Assembly (NCBI RefSeq): GCF_016595525.1
Contig: NZ_JAENII010000012.1
Coordinates: forward strand, 1-64,000
Length of the DNA: 64,000 nt
Direction of reading: 5' to 3'
From: Haloferula rosea
GTDB taxonomy: Bacteria > Verrucomicrobiota > Verrucomicrobiia > Verrucomicrobiales > Akkermansiaceae
Below, one piece after another: positions 43,991-52,908 of the stretch. Both the position numbers and the translations under genes were made by a program. A model generated the notes under the pieces. It was not told where the DNA came from, did no database searches, and worked only from the letters and a program-made list of their open reading frames with translations. Every line of letters starts with the position of its first letter. The first letter of the stretch is position 1.

Positions 43991-44367
43991 GTTTCCTCCC
44001 GGCATCGTTCTTCATCATCTTCGGTTGCTTCGGTCTCCTCTACGGGCTGATGTTCGCCTGCCTGCTGCTCTCCTGCGGCAAGCTCCACCGCCTCGAAGGA
44101 CAAGAAGCGTGGCGGGTCGGATTCTATTGCATCCTCATCCAAGCCATCCTCGTTTGCCTGTCCGTGGCCGCCAGCGCACTCCTGATCTATCAGCTCAGAT
44201 TCAGCGGCGTCCAATGGTTCGAGGCCACTTCGACCGCAAACACCATCATCTCCTACGCCTCGCGCCTGTTCGAATTCGCGGGTTTCACCGCGATCACCCT
44301 CGCCCTCGCCCGGCCATTCAGGAAATCCGCATCCACTAAAACCTCGGAGAACACTCCTTCCGCATGA
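43987..44367 (+). CDS. Small membrane protein 2 of the unit
   Basis: 126 residues. Three predicted helices (about 5-30, 45-70, 85-110) and a polar Ser/Thr-rich tail. Starts at ATG 43987 inside the previous stop and ends with the next ATGA overlap at 44364. Hydrophobic profile similar to its neighbours, hinting at related proteins or one hetero-oligomer. Confidence 0.65.
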   Translation: MSFLPASFFIIFGCFGLLYGLMFACLLLSCGKLHRLEGQEAWRVGFYCILIQAILVCLSVAASALLIYQLRFSGVQWFEATSTANTIISYASRLFEFAGFTAITLALARPFRKSASTKTSENTPSA

Positions 44368-44747
44368 GCTATCAACTGAACGCCATCACCCTGGCAGCCT
44401 GCAGCCTGATTCTGCTGCTCGTCGTACTTCGATGCCGCCGGTTCACCGTGCCCCGACGAATGAAGGCCGGAGCCATCATCCTGTGCATCTCCCAGATCTT
44501 TCCCCTCGCCTCGGCCATCGTCGGGTTCGAACGAATCAGCCGACTGCTGGAGGGCAAGTTCTTCCCAGACGACGAATCAACCAGCTACTTCATCAGCGAA
44601 ACCCCCGTCTCCGCCGACTACTTCCAGGTCAGCGAGCTCTTCGGGGCGCTCGGACAGGTCGGAGTCCTCCTCCTCGCACTTGGGTTCCTGAAAATCGTCC
44701 GCCAACAGATCGCCGACCATCAGGCCCAACTCGTCCAGCCGTCATGA
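44364..44747 (+). CDS. Small membrane protein 3 of the unit
   Basis: 127 residues. Helices at about 8-24, 34-54 and 90-112, with a charged soluble stretch (FERISRLLEGKFFPDDE) between the second and third. ATGA overlaps at both ends imply strict translational coupling. No named family. Confidence 0.65.
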   Translation: MSYQLNAITLAACSLILLLVVLRCRRFTVPRRMKAGAIILCISQIFPLASAIVGFERISRLLEGKFFPDDESTSYFISETPVSADYFQVSELFGALGQVGVLLLALGFLKIVRQQIADHQAQLVQPS

Positions 44748-45097
44748 TCTTCAGTGCCATCATCAGCTCCATCAGTTCGCTGGGCGCCCTGATCACAAGC
44801 GTCATGCTCTTGCTCGCCTTCTGGCGACTGCACCTGTTCTCATCCACTCCCGCAGCCCGGATCGGCGCGGTCGCCAGCCTGCTCCACCTGCTCATCTGGT
44901 TGTTCTACGGATTGCTTTGGATCGTCTCGGCGATTCCTGGCGATTTGTGGATGAGCCTCCAGTTCATCTACGAATTCCCCATTCTTTTTGAGATCATTTG
45001 GCTTCTCGGCACACTGTCTCTTGGCAGCGCTTTGCTTGCCATGGCATGGGTCCTGCACCACGGAGTTACTCCCCCTGCCCTTCCTGGCGATACCTGA
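44744..45097 (+). CDS. Small membrane protein 4 of the unit
   Basis: 117 residues from the ATG at 44744, overlapping the previous stop. Three or four hydrophobic helices with little loop. It is followed, after 108 bp, by the lectin-like Ser/Thr kinase gene on the same strand, so the membrane proteins and kinase may form one functional set. Confidence 0.65.
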   Translation: MIFSAIISSISSLGALITSVMLLLAFWRLHLFSSTPAARIGAVASLLHLLIWLFYGLLWIVSAIPGDLWMSLQFIYEFPILFEIIWLLGTLSLGSALLAMAWVLHHGVTPPALPGDT

Positions 45098-45205
45098 CTG
45101 CAAAAAGCCACGCACGCGTGACGTATCCGGCTCCCCTGCCGGTCGATTTTTCATCGAAACCCGCCACCCGTCCGGGCACGGTCCACGCGCTCACCTGATA
45201 CGGAA

Positions 45206-47722
45206 ATGTCCCACAACCCCTTCGTCGCACCATCCCTCGAATCGCTTGCCGCGTCCCTGCCGGCATTCGAGTTCGAGCGGCTGATCGCCAAGGGGGGCAT
45301 GGGCGCCGTTTACAAGGCAAGACATCGACTGCTGGAACGCGACGTCGCCATCAAGGTCCTCCCGCCGGAGCTGGGCGACGACGACGGCTACCGCGCCTGC
45401 TTCGAAGCCGAAGCCCAGGTGATGGCCAAGGTGACTCACCCCAACCTCGTCACGATCTACGAATCAGGCGACGTCGACGGATTGCTCTTCATCGTGATGG
45501 AATACGTTGAAGGCAAATCGCTCTTCGACCATGCCCACCAGTTCGCCATCGACCCCCAGAAGGCCGTCGGCTGGATCCTCGACATCTGCCGCGGCCTTGG
45601 CGAAGCGCACAAGGCGGGCATCGTCCACCGTGACATCAAGCCCGCCAACATCCTGCTGACTTCTTCCGGCAAACCCAAGATCGCCGACTTCGGATTGGCC
45701 CGCCCGGCCGGTCACCAGGCTGGCGGACTTGCCATGGGCACCCCGGGATACACCGCCCCTGAGATCAGCCATCACCCGGAGCTCGCCGACCCTCGATCAG
45801 ACATCTTCTCAGTCGGGGTGATCCTGCAGGAACTGCTCACCGGCATCTCGGCCGATGACGACAAGTTCTCCGACGAACTCATCGCCGACCCGGACCTGAA
45901 GAAGATCTGCCGCATGGCCAGCCACGCGGATCCCAGCAAGCGCTTCAAGAGCACCAATGCGATGATCCATAGCCTCGAGCAATGGATGCAGACGCATTCG
46001 GCAGCGCCTGCCCCGAAGCGATCACGCCGAAGATCGCGCCGAAAACGCTCCCCCCACCAAGCCCTGATCCGGACGCTCGCGATCATCGCAGTCCTCGCCA
46101 CGGCCTTCGTCACCACCTGGAAAATACGCGAAGCCCGGGGAGAAAACCAGACCGTGGAGAACCTCCCAACTCCACCGGCCAACCCAACCGAACCCACCAC
46201 CCCGACGCCCGAGCCCCCTACACCTGAGCCACTTTGGCCGGATCGCCCCGTGGTGCCGGTCGTCCCCGAAGCTCCCCCGGTGGCCACCCAGCCACCCGCA
46301 CCGACTCCCCCGGCAAATCCGCCCCCTCCAAGCAATGAAACACCGGCACAATCGCTCCTGCGACTGCGCTCCGCCCTCGCCGAGGGAAACTTCAGCGAAT
46401 TGCCGATCGGCACCCTGACCCACGGCGATTCCCACTATTTCTACGTCCCCCGCTCCACCCCGTGGGAATCCGCCAGCCGGCTCGCCCGCGCCTACGGAGG
46501 CCACCTGCCGATCATCCGCGACCAGGCCGAGCTCGAATGGCTGGCCGCCTCCATCCCACCGCCGCCCGAAGACGACCCCACCAAGGAGCTCACCTGGATC
46601 GGAGCCTCACGCACCTCACCCGATTTCTGGCAGTGGGTGAGCAGCCTGCCTTGGGACCTCGACACACCACCCGCCGGCAACGGGTCCCATGCCGCCATCC
46701 GTCGAGACGGAGGCATCGAGACCGCCAGCGCCACCGCAGCCCACCCCTTCTTCATCCAGTGGCACCGCGATGGTTCCAATCCCACCAACCTGCGCCAGAT
46801 CCTCGCCGAATGCGCTGCGTCGCAGGAAACCGAGAACCCGTTCTATCCGCCCGGCATCCAGACCTTCGGCAACCGCCGCATCCTGATCGTTCAGGAAACC
46901 CATACCCACGCCGACGCCATCGACCTCGCCGAAGTCGGCGGCGGGAAGCTGATGAGCGCAGCGACCATGGAGGAGGCCGACTGGCTGGAAAAGCAGCTCA
47001 GCCGACTCTCCGCACCCCAGGGGCTGTGGCTCGGGGCCACCCACCGCAATGACCTCTGGCAGTGGGATGACCAGCAAGCCTGGACCTTCGCCCGCTGGGC
47101 CGATGACTCCCGCCCCGGCGCAGGCGACACCCTGCTCATCCAGCCGAACAAGGGCTGGTATGGCGTCGACTCCGACCACCAGGCCTCCGGCATGGTCATC
47201 GAATGGAGCGAAGAAACCCGCTCCGAATCGCCACGCCGGCCGTCAGACGACCTCGAGGCCTTCGAACAACGAGCCAGCGAACTGCTCAACGAGTTCGATC
47301 TGCTGCGGGACAAGGCCGTGCTCAAGAATGCCAAGGACTACCTCTGGCAGCTCGATATCTGGCTGCGCCGCCGACGCAACAGCGCCGAAATTGACGAATG
47401 GCGCCCCCGTGTCCGCAACGTGAAATCCAAGGTCAAAGGAGGCCGTCTGCCCGACAACATCCCGTCCAAACCCGACTCGACCTACCACCCTCCGCTGCAC
47501 GAGATCGCCAAATTCCACGCGAAGAAACAGGTAGAGCTCGACCGCGAATTCCTGACTAAGGCCATGACCGTCCGCGATTCCTACGTCGGCCGCTTGATTG
47601 AAGAGGCCACCAAAGCCCAAGGCATCGGCCAGCGCGAGGCCGCACGCATTTTCAGAGAGAAGGCCGCCGCAGCCGGCGACCTCCGCGCCTGGGTCGCCAC
47701 CTTCAAGTTCGAAAACGACTGA
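45206..47722 (+). CDS. Transmembrane Ser/Thr kinase with two C-type-lectin-like domains
   Basis: 838 residues. The N-terminal Hanks-type kinase (about 22-270) has a glycine-rich loop (AKGGMGAVYKA), Lys50 of VAIK, HRDIKPAN (141-148) and DFG (161-163), all intact, then a basic strip and one membrane helix (about 290-310). A Pro-rich spacer leads to two C-type-lectin-like domains (about 405-515 and 555-672; paired WESASRLARAYGGHLP and ADAIDLAEVGGGKLM starts, WIGASR and WLGATH cores) and a C-terminal helical region. Inferred job: sense an extracellular or periplasmic ligand and phosphorylate cytoplasmic targets. Confidence 0.9.
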   Translation: MSHNPFVAPSLESLAASLPAFEFERLIAKGGMGAVYKARHRLLERDVAIKVLPPELGDDDGYRACFEAEAQVMAKVTHPNLVTIYESGDVDGLLFIVMEYVEGKSLFDHAHQFAIDPQKAVGWILDICRGLGEAHKAGIVHRDIKPANILLTSSGKPKIADFGLARPAGHQAGGLAMGTPGYTAPEISHHPELADPRSDIFSVGVILQELLTGISADDDKFSDELIADPDLKKICRMASHADPSKRFKSTNAMIHSLEQWMQTHSAAPAPKRSRRRSRRKRSPHQALIRTLAIIAVLATAFVTTWKIREARGENQTVENLPTPPANPTEPTTPTPEPPTPEPLWPDRPVVPVVPEAPPVATQPPAPTPPANPPPPSNETPAQSLLRLRSALAEGNFSELPIGTLTHGDSHYFYVPRSTPWESASRLARAYGGHLPIIRDQAELEWLAASIPPPPEDDPTKELTWIGASRTSPDFWQWVSSLPWDLDTPPAGNGSHAAIRRDGGIETASATAAHPFFIQWHRDGSNPTNLRQILAECAASQETENPFYPPGIQTFGNRRILIVQETHTHADAIDLAEVGGGKLMSAATMEEADWLEKQLSRLSAPQGLWLGATHRNDLWQWDDQQAWTFARWADDSRPGAGDTLLIQPNKGWYGVDSDHQASGMVIEWSEETRSESPRRPSDDLEAFEQRASELLNEFDLLRDKAVLKNAKDYLWQLDIWLRRRRNSAEIDEWRPRVRNVKSKVKGGRLPDNIPSKPDSTYHPPLHEIAKFHAKKQVELDREFLTKAMTVRDSYVGRLIEEATKAQGIGQREAARIFREKAAAAGDLRAWVATFKFEND

Positions 47723-47777
47723 AACCGGCGCTTCTTTTCTCTGGCCTCAGGGCCGGAGTCTCTGGTCTCTTCCGCGC

Positions 47778-49262
47778 ATGTCCGACGCCGACACGACGCC
47801 GCAAGCCCCGCAATCGACCGAAGCCGAACTCATCGCCGTTCGCCGCGAGAAACTCGCCAAGCTTCGTGAACTCGGCGTGGACCCGTTCGGCCAGGCCTTC
47901 GAGACCACCCACACCCCCGCCGATCTGCGCGCCCAATTCGAAGAAGGCCAGCAGGTCAAGGTCGCCGGCCGCATCACCGGCCTCCGCAACATGGGCCGCT
48001 CGTGCTTCTTCCACATCGCCGACGTCCTCGGCAACATCCAGGGCTTCATCGCCGTGAAGAAACTCTCGGAAGAACAACTCGCCGTCTTCGAATGCCTCGA
48101 CCGCGGCGACTGGCTCGGCATCGAGGGCGAAACCTTCATCACCCGCACCGGAGAACCGACCATCAAGGTCGAAAATTTCACCATCCTTTCCAAGTCACTG
48201 CGCCCCATGCCCGACAAGTGGCACGGCGTCGCCGACCGCGAGCTGAAGTACCGCAAGCGCCACCTCGACCTGATGTCGAACGAGGAAAGCGCCGCCACCT
48301 TCGTCGCCCGCTCGCAGATGGTCGGAGCCATCCGCGATTTCTTCCACGAGCGCGGCTACCTCGAAGTCGAGACTCCGATGCTCCAGAGCGTTGCCGGCGG
48401 TGCCGCCGCGCGTCCCTTCGAGACCCACCACAACGCGCTCGGCATGCCGCTCACCATGCGCATCGCGCCCGAGCTCTTTCTCAAGCGCCTGCTTGTCGGT
48501 GGCTTCACCAAACTCTTCGAACTCAACCGCAACTTCCGCAACGAAGGCATCTCACGCCGTCACAACCCGGAGTTCACCATGCTCGAGGCCTATCAGGCCT
48601 TCGCCGACTTCGAGATCATGGCCGAACTCGTCGAGGAACTCACCTGCTTCCTCGCCGAGAAATTCTGCGGCGGTCTGCAAATTGAACACAAGGACGAGAA
48701 CGGCGAGGTAATCCGCACCATCAACCTCGAGCGCCCGTGGAAGCGTGCCGCTTACCATGACCTCGTCAAGGGCGTCGCCGGCGATGACTTCTTCGACATC
48801 ACCCCCGAGCAGCGCCGCGCCAAGTGCGACGAACTCGGCGTCCAGATCTCGCCTGAAATGGAAGACTACGAAGTCATCCAACAGGTCTTCGAGAAGAAGG
48901 TCGAGGAGCACACCTTCGACCCCTGCTTCGTCACGCGCGTCCCCAGCGAGCTCATCCCGCTCGCCAAGGTCACCCCTGGCGGCAAAACGGTGGAGGTTTA
49001 CGAACTCATCATCAACGGCCAGGAGATCAGCCCCGGCTACTCGGAACTCAACGACCCCGACGTCCAGCGCGAACGCCTCGAGCACCAGGCCGGCGGCGAA
49101 GAGGAACAGCTCGTCGACTACGACTTCATCGAGACCCTTGAGCACGGCATGCCACCCGCCGGCGGCATCGGCATCGGCATCGACCGCCTCATCATGATGC
49201 TCACCGGCGCCCCCACCATCCGCGACGTCGTCCTCTTCCCGCTGTTGAAGAAGAAAGACTAA
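47778..49262 (+). CDS. lysS: Lysyl-tRNA synthetase, class II
   Basis: 494 residues from the ATG at 47778. An N-terminal OB-fold anticodon-binding domain (about 55-170) precedes the class II catalytic core: motif 1 around FFHERGYLEVETPML, motif 2 FELNRNFRNEGISRRHNPEF, motif 3 GIGIGIDRLIMMLTG. It charges tRNA-Lys with lysine. A 60-codon upstream in-frame stretch overlaps the kinase end and is not part of the protein. Confidence 0.96.
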   Translation: MSDADTTPQAPQSTEAELIAVRREKLAKLRELGVDPFGQAFETTHTPADLRAQFEEGQQVKVAGRITGLRNMGRSCFFHIADVLGNIQGFIAVKKLSEEQLAVFECLDRGDWLGIEGETFITRTGEPTIKVENFTILSKSLRPMPDKWHGVADRELKYRKRHLDLMSNEESAATFVARSQMVGAIRDFFHERGYLEVETPMLQSVAGGAAARPFETHHNALGMPLTMRIAPELFLKRLLVGGFTKLFELNRNFRNEGISRRHNPEFTMLEAYQAFADFEIMAELVEELTCFLAEKFCGGLQIEHKDENGEVIRTINLERPWKRAAYHDLVKGVAGDDFFDITPEQRRAKCDELGVQISPEMEDYEVIQQVFEKKVEEHTFDPCFVTRVPSELIPLAKVTPGGKTVEVYELIINGQEISPGYSELNDPDVQRERLEHQAGGEEEQLVDYDFIETLEHGMPPAGGIGIGIDRLIMMLTGAPTIRDVVLFPLLKKKD

Positions 49263-49296
49263 TAACAAGCACAAGGGTTTCACCCCCTTCAGCGTC

Positions 49297-49324
49297 GCCG
49301 GTTCCCTTGCAAGCCGGCCTCTTT
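49297..49324 (+). terminator. Weak terminator-like hairpin after lysS
   Basis: GCCGGTT and AAGCCGGC can pair (one bulge) and are followed by CTCTTT. The T-run is short, so this is a low-confidence call. Confidence 0.35.
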
Positions 49325-49475
49325 ATGCTCGTGGCGGGAGCGACCATCACCTTCATTGCCACGATGCACACCGTGGTTGACGGCTTGAGGAAGCCAAACC
49401 GGACTGCCCTTCAATGCAGCCGAACGCTTCCCAACCCTGTCGGCACGTGAGCAACTGGCCTGAAATCCTCATTTG

Positions 49476-50228
49476 ATGAAGCTCCTCCTCGTCGCCGATC
49501 TCCACTACACCCTGCGCCAGTGGGATTGGGTGCTGTCGATGGGTGAACGCTTCGACATGGTGATCATCGCAGGAGACCTGTTGGACATCGCCTCCATCGT
49601 GCCGCTGGAAGCCCAGATCGTGGTGATCCGAAAGTACCTCGAACGCATCGCAGCGAAGGCCCCGCTCCTCGTGGCATCCGGCAACCACGATGTCCTCGAA
49701 GATCCCCGACTCTCCGAAAAAACCGCCGCATGGCTCCTCGATGACCTTCCGGCCAGCGCCTTCAGCGACGGCGACGGCGTGGCTCGCGACGATCTCTTTT
49801 TCAGCGTGCTCCCTTGGTGGGACGGCCCCGAAGTGCGCCAACAAATCGAAAACCAACTCGCCGAACAGGCTGAGCTCGCTCGAGGCAAGCGATGGATCTG
49901 GGTACACCACCCACCTCCGATGGATACCGCTGTCGCGTGGGATGGCCACCGGGACCGTGGCGATGAGATACTCCGCGAATGGATTCAGACCTACCATCCC
50001 TGGCTCGTCCTTGGAGGCCACATTCACAACGCCCCCTTCGTTTCCCGAGGTTCTTGGATCGATCTCCTCGGCTCCACCTGGATTTTCAATGGCGGCCGGC
50101 AAATCGGCGGCGTGCCGACCTTCACCCTGATCGACACCGAAAAGCAGGAAGCCAGCTGGGTCTCCATGGAGAATGCCGAGAAGGCTTGCCTTGAGGAACC
50201 GCTGCAGCGCCACCCCCTCGTTCCCTGA
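49476..50228 (+). CDS. Calcineurin-like metallophosphoesterase
   Basis: 250 residues from the ATG at 49476. All five blocks of the metallophosphoesterase fold are visible: VADLH at the N terminus, AGDLLD, GNHDVL, HHPP and GGHIHN, the residues that hold the two metals. The substrate is unknown: the family includes nucleases, cyclic-nucleotide and lipid phosphatases. No signal peptide. The 213-bp region before it shows no convincing gene. Confidence 0.86.
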   Translation: MKLLLVADLHYTLRQWDWVLSMGERFDMVIIAGDLLDIASIVPLEAQIVVIRKYLERIAAKAPLLVASGNHDVLEDPRLSEKTAAWLLDDLPASAFSDGDGVARDDLFFSVLPWWDGPEVRQQIENQLAEQAELARGKRWIWVHHPPPMDTAVAWDGHRDRGDEILREWIQTYHPWLVLGGHIHNAPFVSRGSWIDLLGSTWIFNGGRQIGGVPTFTLIDTEKQEASWVSMENAEKACLEEPLQRHPLVP

Positions 50229-50240
50229 GCGCCCTCCTGA

Positions 50241-50681
50241 TCAGTGCTTCACTTGAAGCAATGAATCGATCACTTCGTGCACCATCCCCAATTGTCCTTC
50301 CTCAGCTCCATACTGTTGCTTGAGATCCACGAGATAGCAGGTGGTCACATCGACCTTTTTCGCCAGCGAACGAGCGATGTAGAGGCTGACCTTCGGGTGG
50401 TCATGAAGGAACTTCTCCGGGTCCTCCGCCACATGAAAGGAACAATCCTCCACCGCCCGCACCTCCGCGATGTGGGTCCGGTCCAACAGGATCGAGATTT
50501 CACCCAACACCAGGCCGGGAGTATCCAGCTTGGCAACCAGCGTCCCATCCCGCGAAATCTCCACACTGCCATCGATCAGGAAATACAGCGCTCCCGATTT
50601 CGCCCCTTCTTCAATGACCACCTCACCGGCCGCAAATCGACGGGTCGGCAGCGCTTCGCACTCGCACTTGAAATCAAACAC
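50241..50681 (-). CDS. Cyclic-nucleotide-binding domain protein
   Basis: 146 residues forming a single cNMP-binding domain: beta-roll with FAAGEVVIEEGAKSGALYFLIDG, LVLGEISILLDRTHIAEVRA in the phosphate-binding cassette position, and helical end. There is no DNA-binding HTH after it, so it is not a CRP-type activator by itself. The conserved Arg of the cassette is visible in DRTHIAEVRA. Convergent with the phosphoesterase gene, 12 bp apart. Confidence 0.85.
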   Translation of the reverse strand: MFDFKCECEALPTRRFAAGEVVIEEGAKSGALYFLIDGSVEISRDGTLVAKLDTPGLVLGEISILLDRTHIAEVRAVEDCSFHVAEDPEKFLHDHPKVSLYIARSLAKKVDVTTCYLVDLKQQYGAEEGQLGMVHEVIDSLLQVKH

Positions 50682-50784
50682 ACTGACAGCAAATCACCGA
50701 TCCTCGCGTAACACCATCCAACAATGCCCACGGCCGCAGACACGGAATCCGCTCGGTTTCCGGCTGGGTCTACGCTACCTCCCC

Positions 50785-51609
50785 ATGCACATGAAACCTT
50801 GGAATGTCTTGCTCACGCTCATCATCGGAGCAGCCCCGCTCCACGCCGACGACCCGGTCTTTGTCGAGAAGAAAGGCATCGTCGCGATGGAGGCCGAATC
50901 CACCACGTCCAATCTTCGACGCTGGATCAAGAAGACCGACGTCAAGGACTTCAGCGGGGAATGCCACATCGAGTTCACCGGAAACAAGGCCGAAAGCGGA
51001 CCGCCCGATTCCCCGCTCAAGTATGCATTCAAGATCAACAAGGGCGGCGTCTATCAGCTGACGATCCGCGGTCACAAACGCCTCGAAACCAAACGTCAGG
51101 ACATCTCCAATGACTGTTTCGTCGCCCTCGACGGAGACTTCGACGAAGCAGGTGGTGCTCCGCTCAAGATCCTGCGCACCGACACCAAGATGTTCGGAGG
51201 ATCGGCCGACGGATGGGGCTGGACCACCCAGCTCGACGTCAACCACAAGAAATACCCCGCACTCTATCAGCTCAAGTCGGGCGAGACCTACGAGCTGACC
51301 ATTTCCGGCAGGTCGAAGAACTTCAACATCGACCGCATCCTGTTCGTCCACGAGGACAAGAACCTGCGCGAGGTCCAGCGCGACAACCCGGACGAAAGCG
51401 CGCGTGAATCAGGCGGGATCACCACCTCCCGATTGAAACCGAAAACCTTCCGCACCCTGACCAACGCCGAAGGACGCGAGATCAAGGCCGAACTCGTCAG
51501 CAAGCTGGACGACACCCTGATCATCCGCGTGCAGGGAAAACGCTTCGAGATCGCCATCTCTTCCCTGAGCGAAGACGACCAGAAGTTCATCAAGGACTGG
51601 CAGCCCTGA
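50785..51609 (+). CDS. Secreted carbohydrate-binding-like protein with SHD1 domain
   Basis: 274 residues from the ATG at 50785. A signal peptide (about 1-22, ending HADD) is followed by a beta-sandwich carbohydrate-binding-module-like part (about 25-195; KKGIVAMEAESTTSNLRRWI, INKGGVYQLTIRGHKR). The C-terminal 55 residues are an SHD1 domain (RTLTNAEGREIKAELVSKL, ISSLSEDDQKFIKDW), common in Planctomycetes and Verrucomicrobia exported proteins. Likely binds an extracellular polysaccharide; no catalytic site seen. Confidence 0.78.
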   Translation: MHMKPWNVLLTLIIGAAPLHADDPVFVEKKGIVAMEAESTTSNLRRWIKKTDVKDFSGECHIEFTGNKAESGPPDSPLKYAFKINKGGVYQLTIRGHKRLETKRQDISNDCFVALDGDFDEAGGAPLKILRTDTKMFGGSADGWGWTTQLDVNHKKYPALYQLKSGETYELTISGRSKNFNIDRILFVHEDKNLREVQRDNPDESARESGGITTSRLKPKTFRTLTNAEGREIKAELVSKLDDTLIIRVQGKRFEIAISSLSEDDQKFIKDWQP

Positions 51610-51714
51610 GACGGGCGTTCCATCCGAGTCCCTCGGCCGGACGAGCTACGGATTCCATTCACCCGGCCACATCCATCATCGACACCCCCCCGGCCACTGC
51701 CGAAGATCCACGCT

Positions 51715-52407
51715 GTGAGTGAACTCATGCGAGATCTACCGGATGACGAAAAGCCGCGCGAGAAACTGGCTCGTCACGGCCCCGGCCATCTCGACCATGC
51801 CGAACTCCTCGCCCTATTCCTGGGCACCGGCATGAAAGGCAAGAGCGCGATCCAACTGGGCCGCGACATCCTCCGACACTTCGGGTCGCTTCATGCACTG
51901 GGCTCTGCCGACCTCGAGGAACTGATGAGCTGCCCCGGTCTGGGACCGGCGAAATCCTGCCAGCTCGCCGCCGCCTTCGAGATGGGTGCACGTCTCGCAC
52001 GCGAACAAATTTCGGCCACCCCACTCGACAGCCCGGAACGCATCCACCAGGCCTTCGGCCCGCAGTTGGCCCACCTCGCCCACGAGAAATTGATCGTCGC
52101 CATGGTCAATACCCGCCTCGAACACGTCCACACCACCACCGTGAGCTCCGGCGTGCTCACCGAGACCACCGCCCACCCGCGGGAAATCCTCCAACCCGTG
52201 ATCCTGCGGAAGGCCTACGGCTTCGTCCTCATCCACAATCACCCCTCCGGCGATCCCACCCCGAGTCAGGCCGATCGCACCTTCACCCGGCGACTGCAGG
52301 AAGGTGCCGAACTCCTCGGCCTGCGCTTCGTCGACCACATCGTGATCGGTCGCCCCGCCCCCGGAAGGGAGCCCTACCACTCGTTTCGCGAACACGGCTT
52401 GCTCTGA
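51715..52407 (+). CDS. radC: RadC-family JAB/MPN protein
   Basis: 230 residues from GTG 51715 (ATG 51727 is also possible). N-terminal helix-hairpin-helix part (LFLGTGMKGKSAIQLGRDIL, LMSCPGLGPAKSCQL) and C-terminal JAB domain with the metal motif HNHPSGDPTPSQAD. RadC was named for DNA repair but its activity remains unproven; the JAB site predicts a metalloprotease- or deubiquitinase-like fold. Confidence 0.92.
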   Translation: MSELMRDLPDDEKPREKLARHGPGHLDHAELLALFLGTGMKGKSAIQLGRDILRHFGSLHALGSADLEELMSCPGLGPAKSCQLAAAFEMGARLAREQISATPLDSPERIHQAFGPQLAHLAHEKLIVAMVNTRLEHVHTTTVSSGVLTETTAHPREILQPVILRKAYGFVLIHNHPSGDPTPSQADRTFTRRLQEGAELLGLRFVDHIVIGRPAPGREPYHSFREHGLL

Positions 52408-52482
52408 CCACCCGATACGGGTTGATACGGATTTCCCTCCCGCTGCCTTGAATCTCCGCGGCCGCAGCGCAAGACTCCCCGC

Positions 52483-52833
52483 ATGTTCACCGTCACCAAG
52501 GAGTTCCGCTTCGAGGCCGCCCACGCCCTTCCCCACCTTCCGGAAGGGCACAAGTGCCGGCGCCTCCACGGGCATTCCTACAAGTTCCGCGTCGAAGTGG
52601 ATGGCGAACTGGACGAACGCGGCTTCGTCATCGACTACGCCGAGATCTCCGCCGAGGTGAACCCCATCGTCGATTACCTCGACCACAAGAACCTGAACGA
52701 CCTGTTCGACTTCCACACCTCCGCCGAGAACCTCGCCAAGTGGATCTTCGATGAACTGTCCAAGACACTCGCCGTCTCCCGCATCGTTCTCTTTGAAACG
52801 GCGAACACGAGCGTGATTTACCCGGCCAGATAA
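52483..52833 (+). CDS. queD: 6-carboxytetrahydropterin synthase
   Basis: 116 residues of the QueD/PTPS fold. Zinc ligands His14, His29 and His31 and the catalytic Cys25 are in place (FEAAHAL; CRRLHGHSYK), followed by VIDYAEISAEV and DHKNLND. It converts dihydroneopterin triphosphate to 6-carboxytetrahydropterin on the queuosine route. No preQ1 riboswitch is evident upstream. Confidence 0.92.
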   Translation: MFTVTKEFRFEAAHALPHLPEGHKCRRLHGHSYKFRVEVDGELDERGFVIDYAEISAEVNPIVDYLDHKNLNDLFDFHTSAENLAKWIFDELSKTLAVSRIVLFETANTSVIYPAR

Positions 52834-52908
52834 GGGCCACCAAGGGCTTCAGCGCCCCCCGGTTCCATGTTTGACCTCGCGCCAACGCTCGCCTAGCCTC
52901 CGCCCGCT

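Noticed and set aside
49327-49450. Short ORF of about 41 codons between lysS and the phosphoesterase
   Set aside because: No ribosome-binding site, no recognisable features and no context; chance ORF is as likely.
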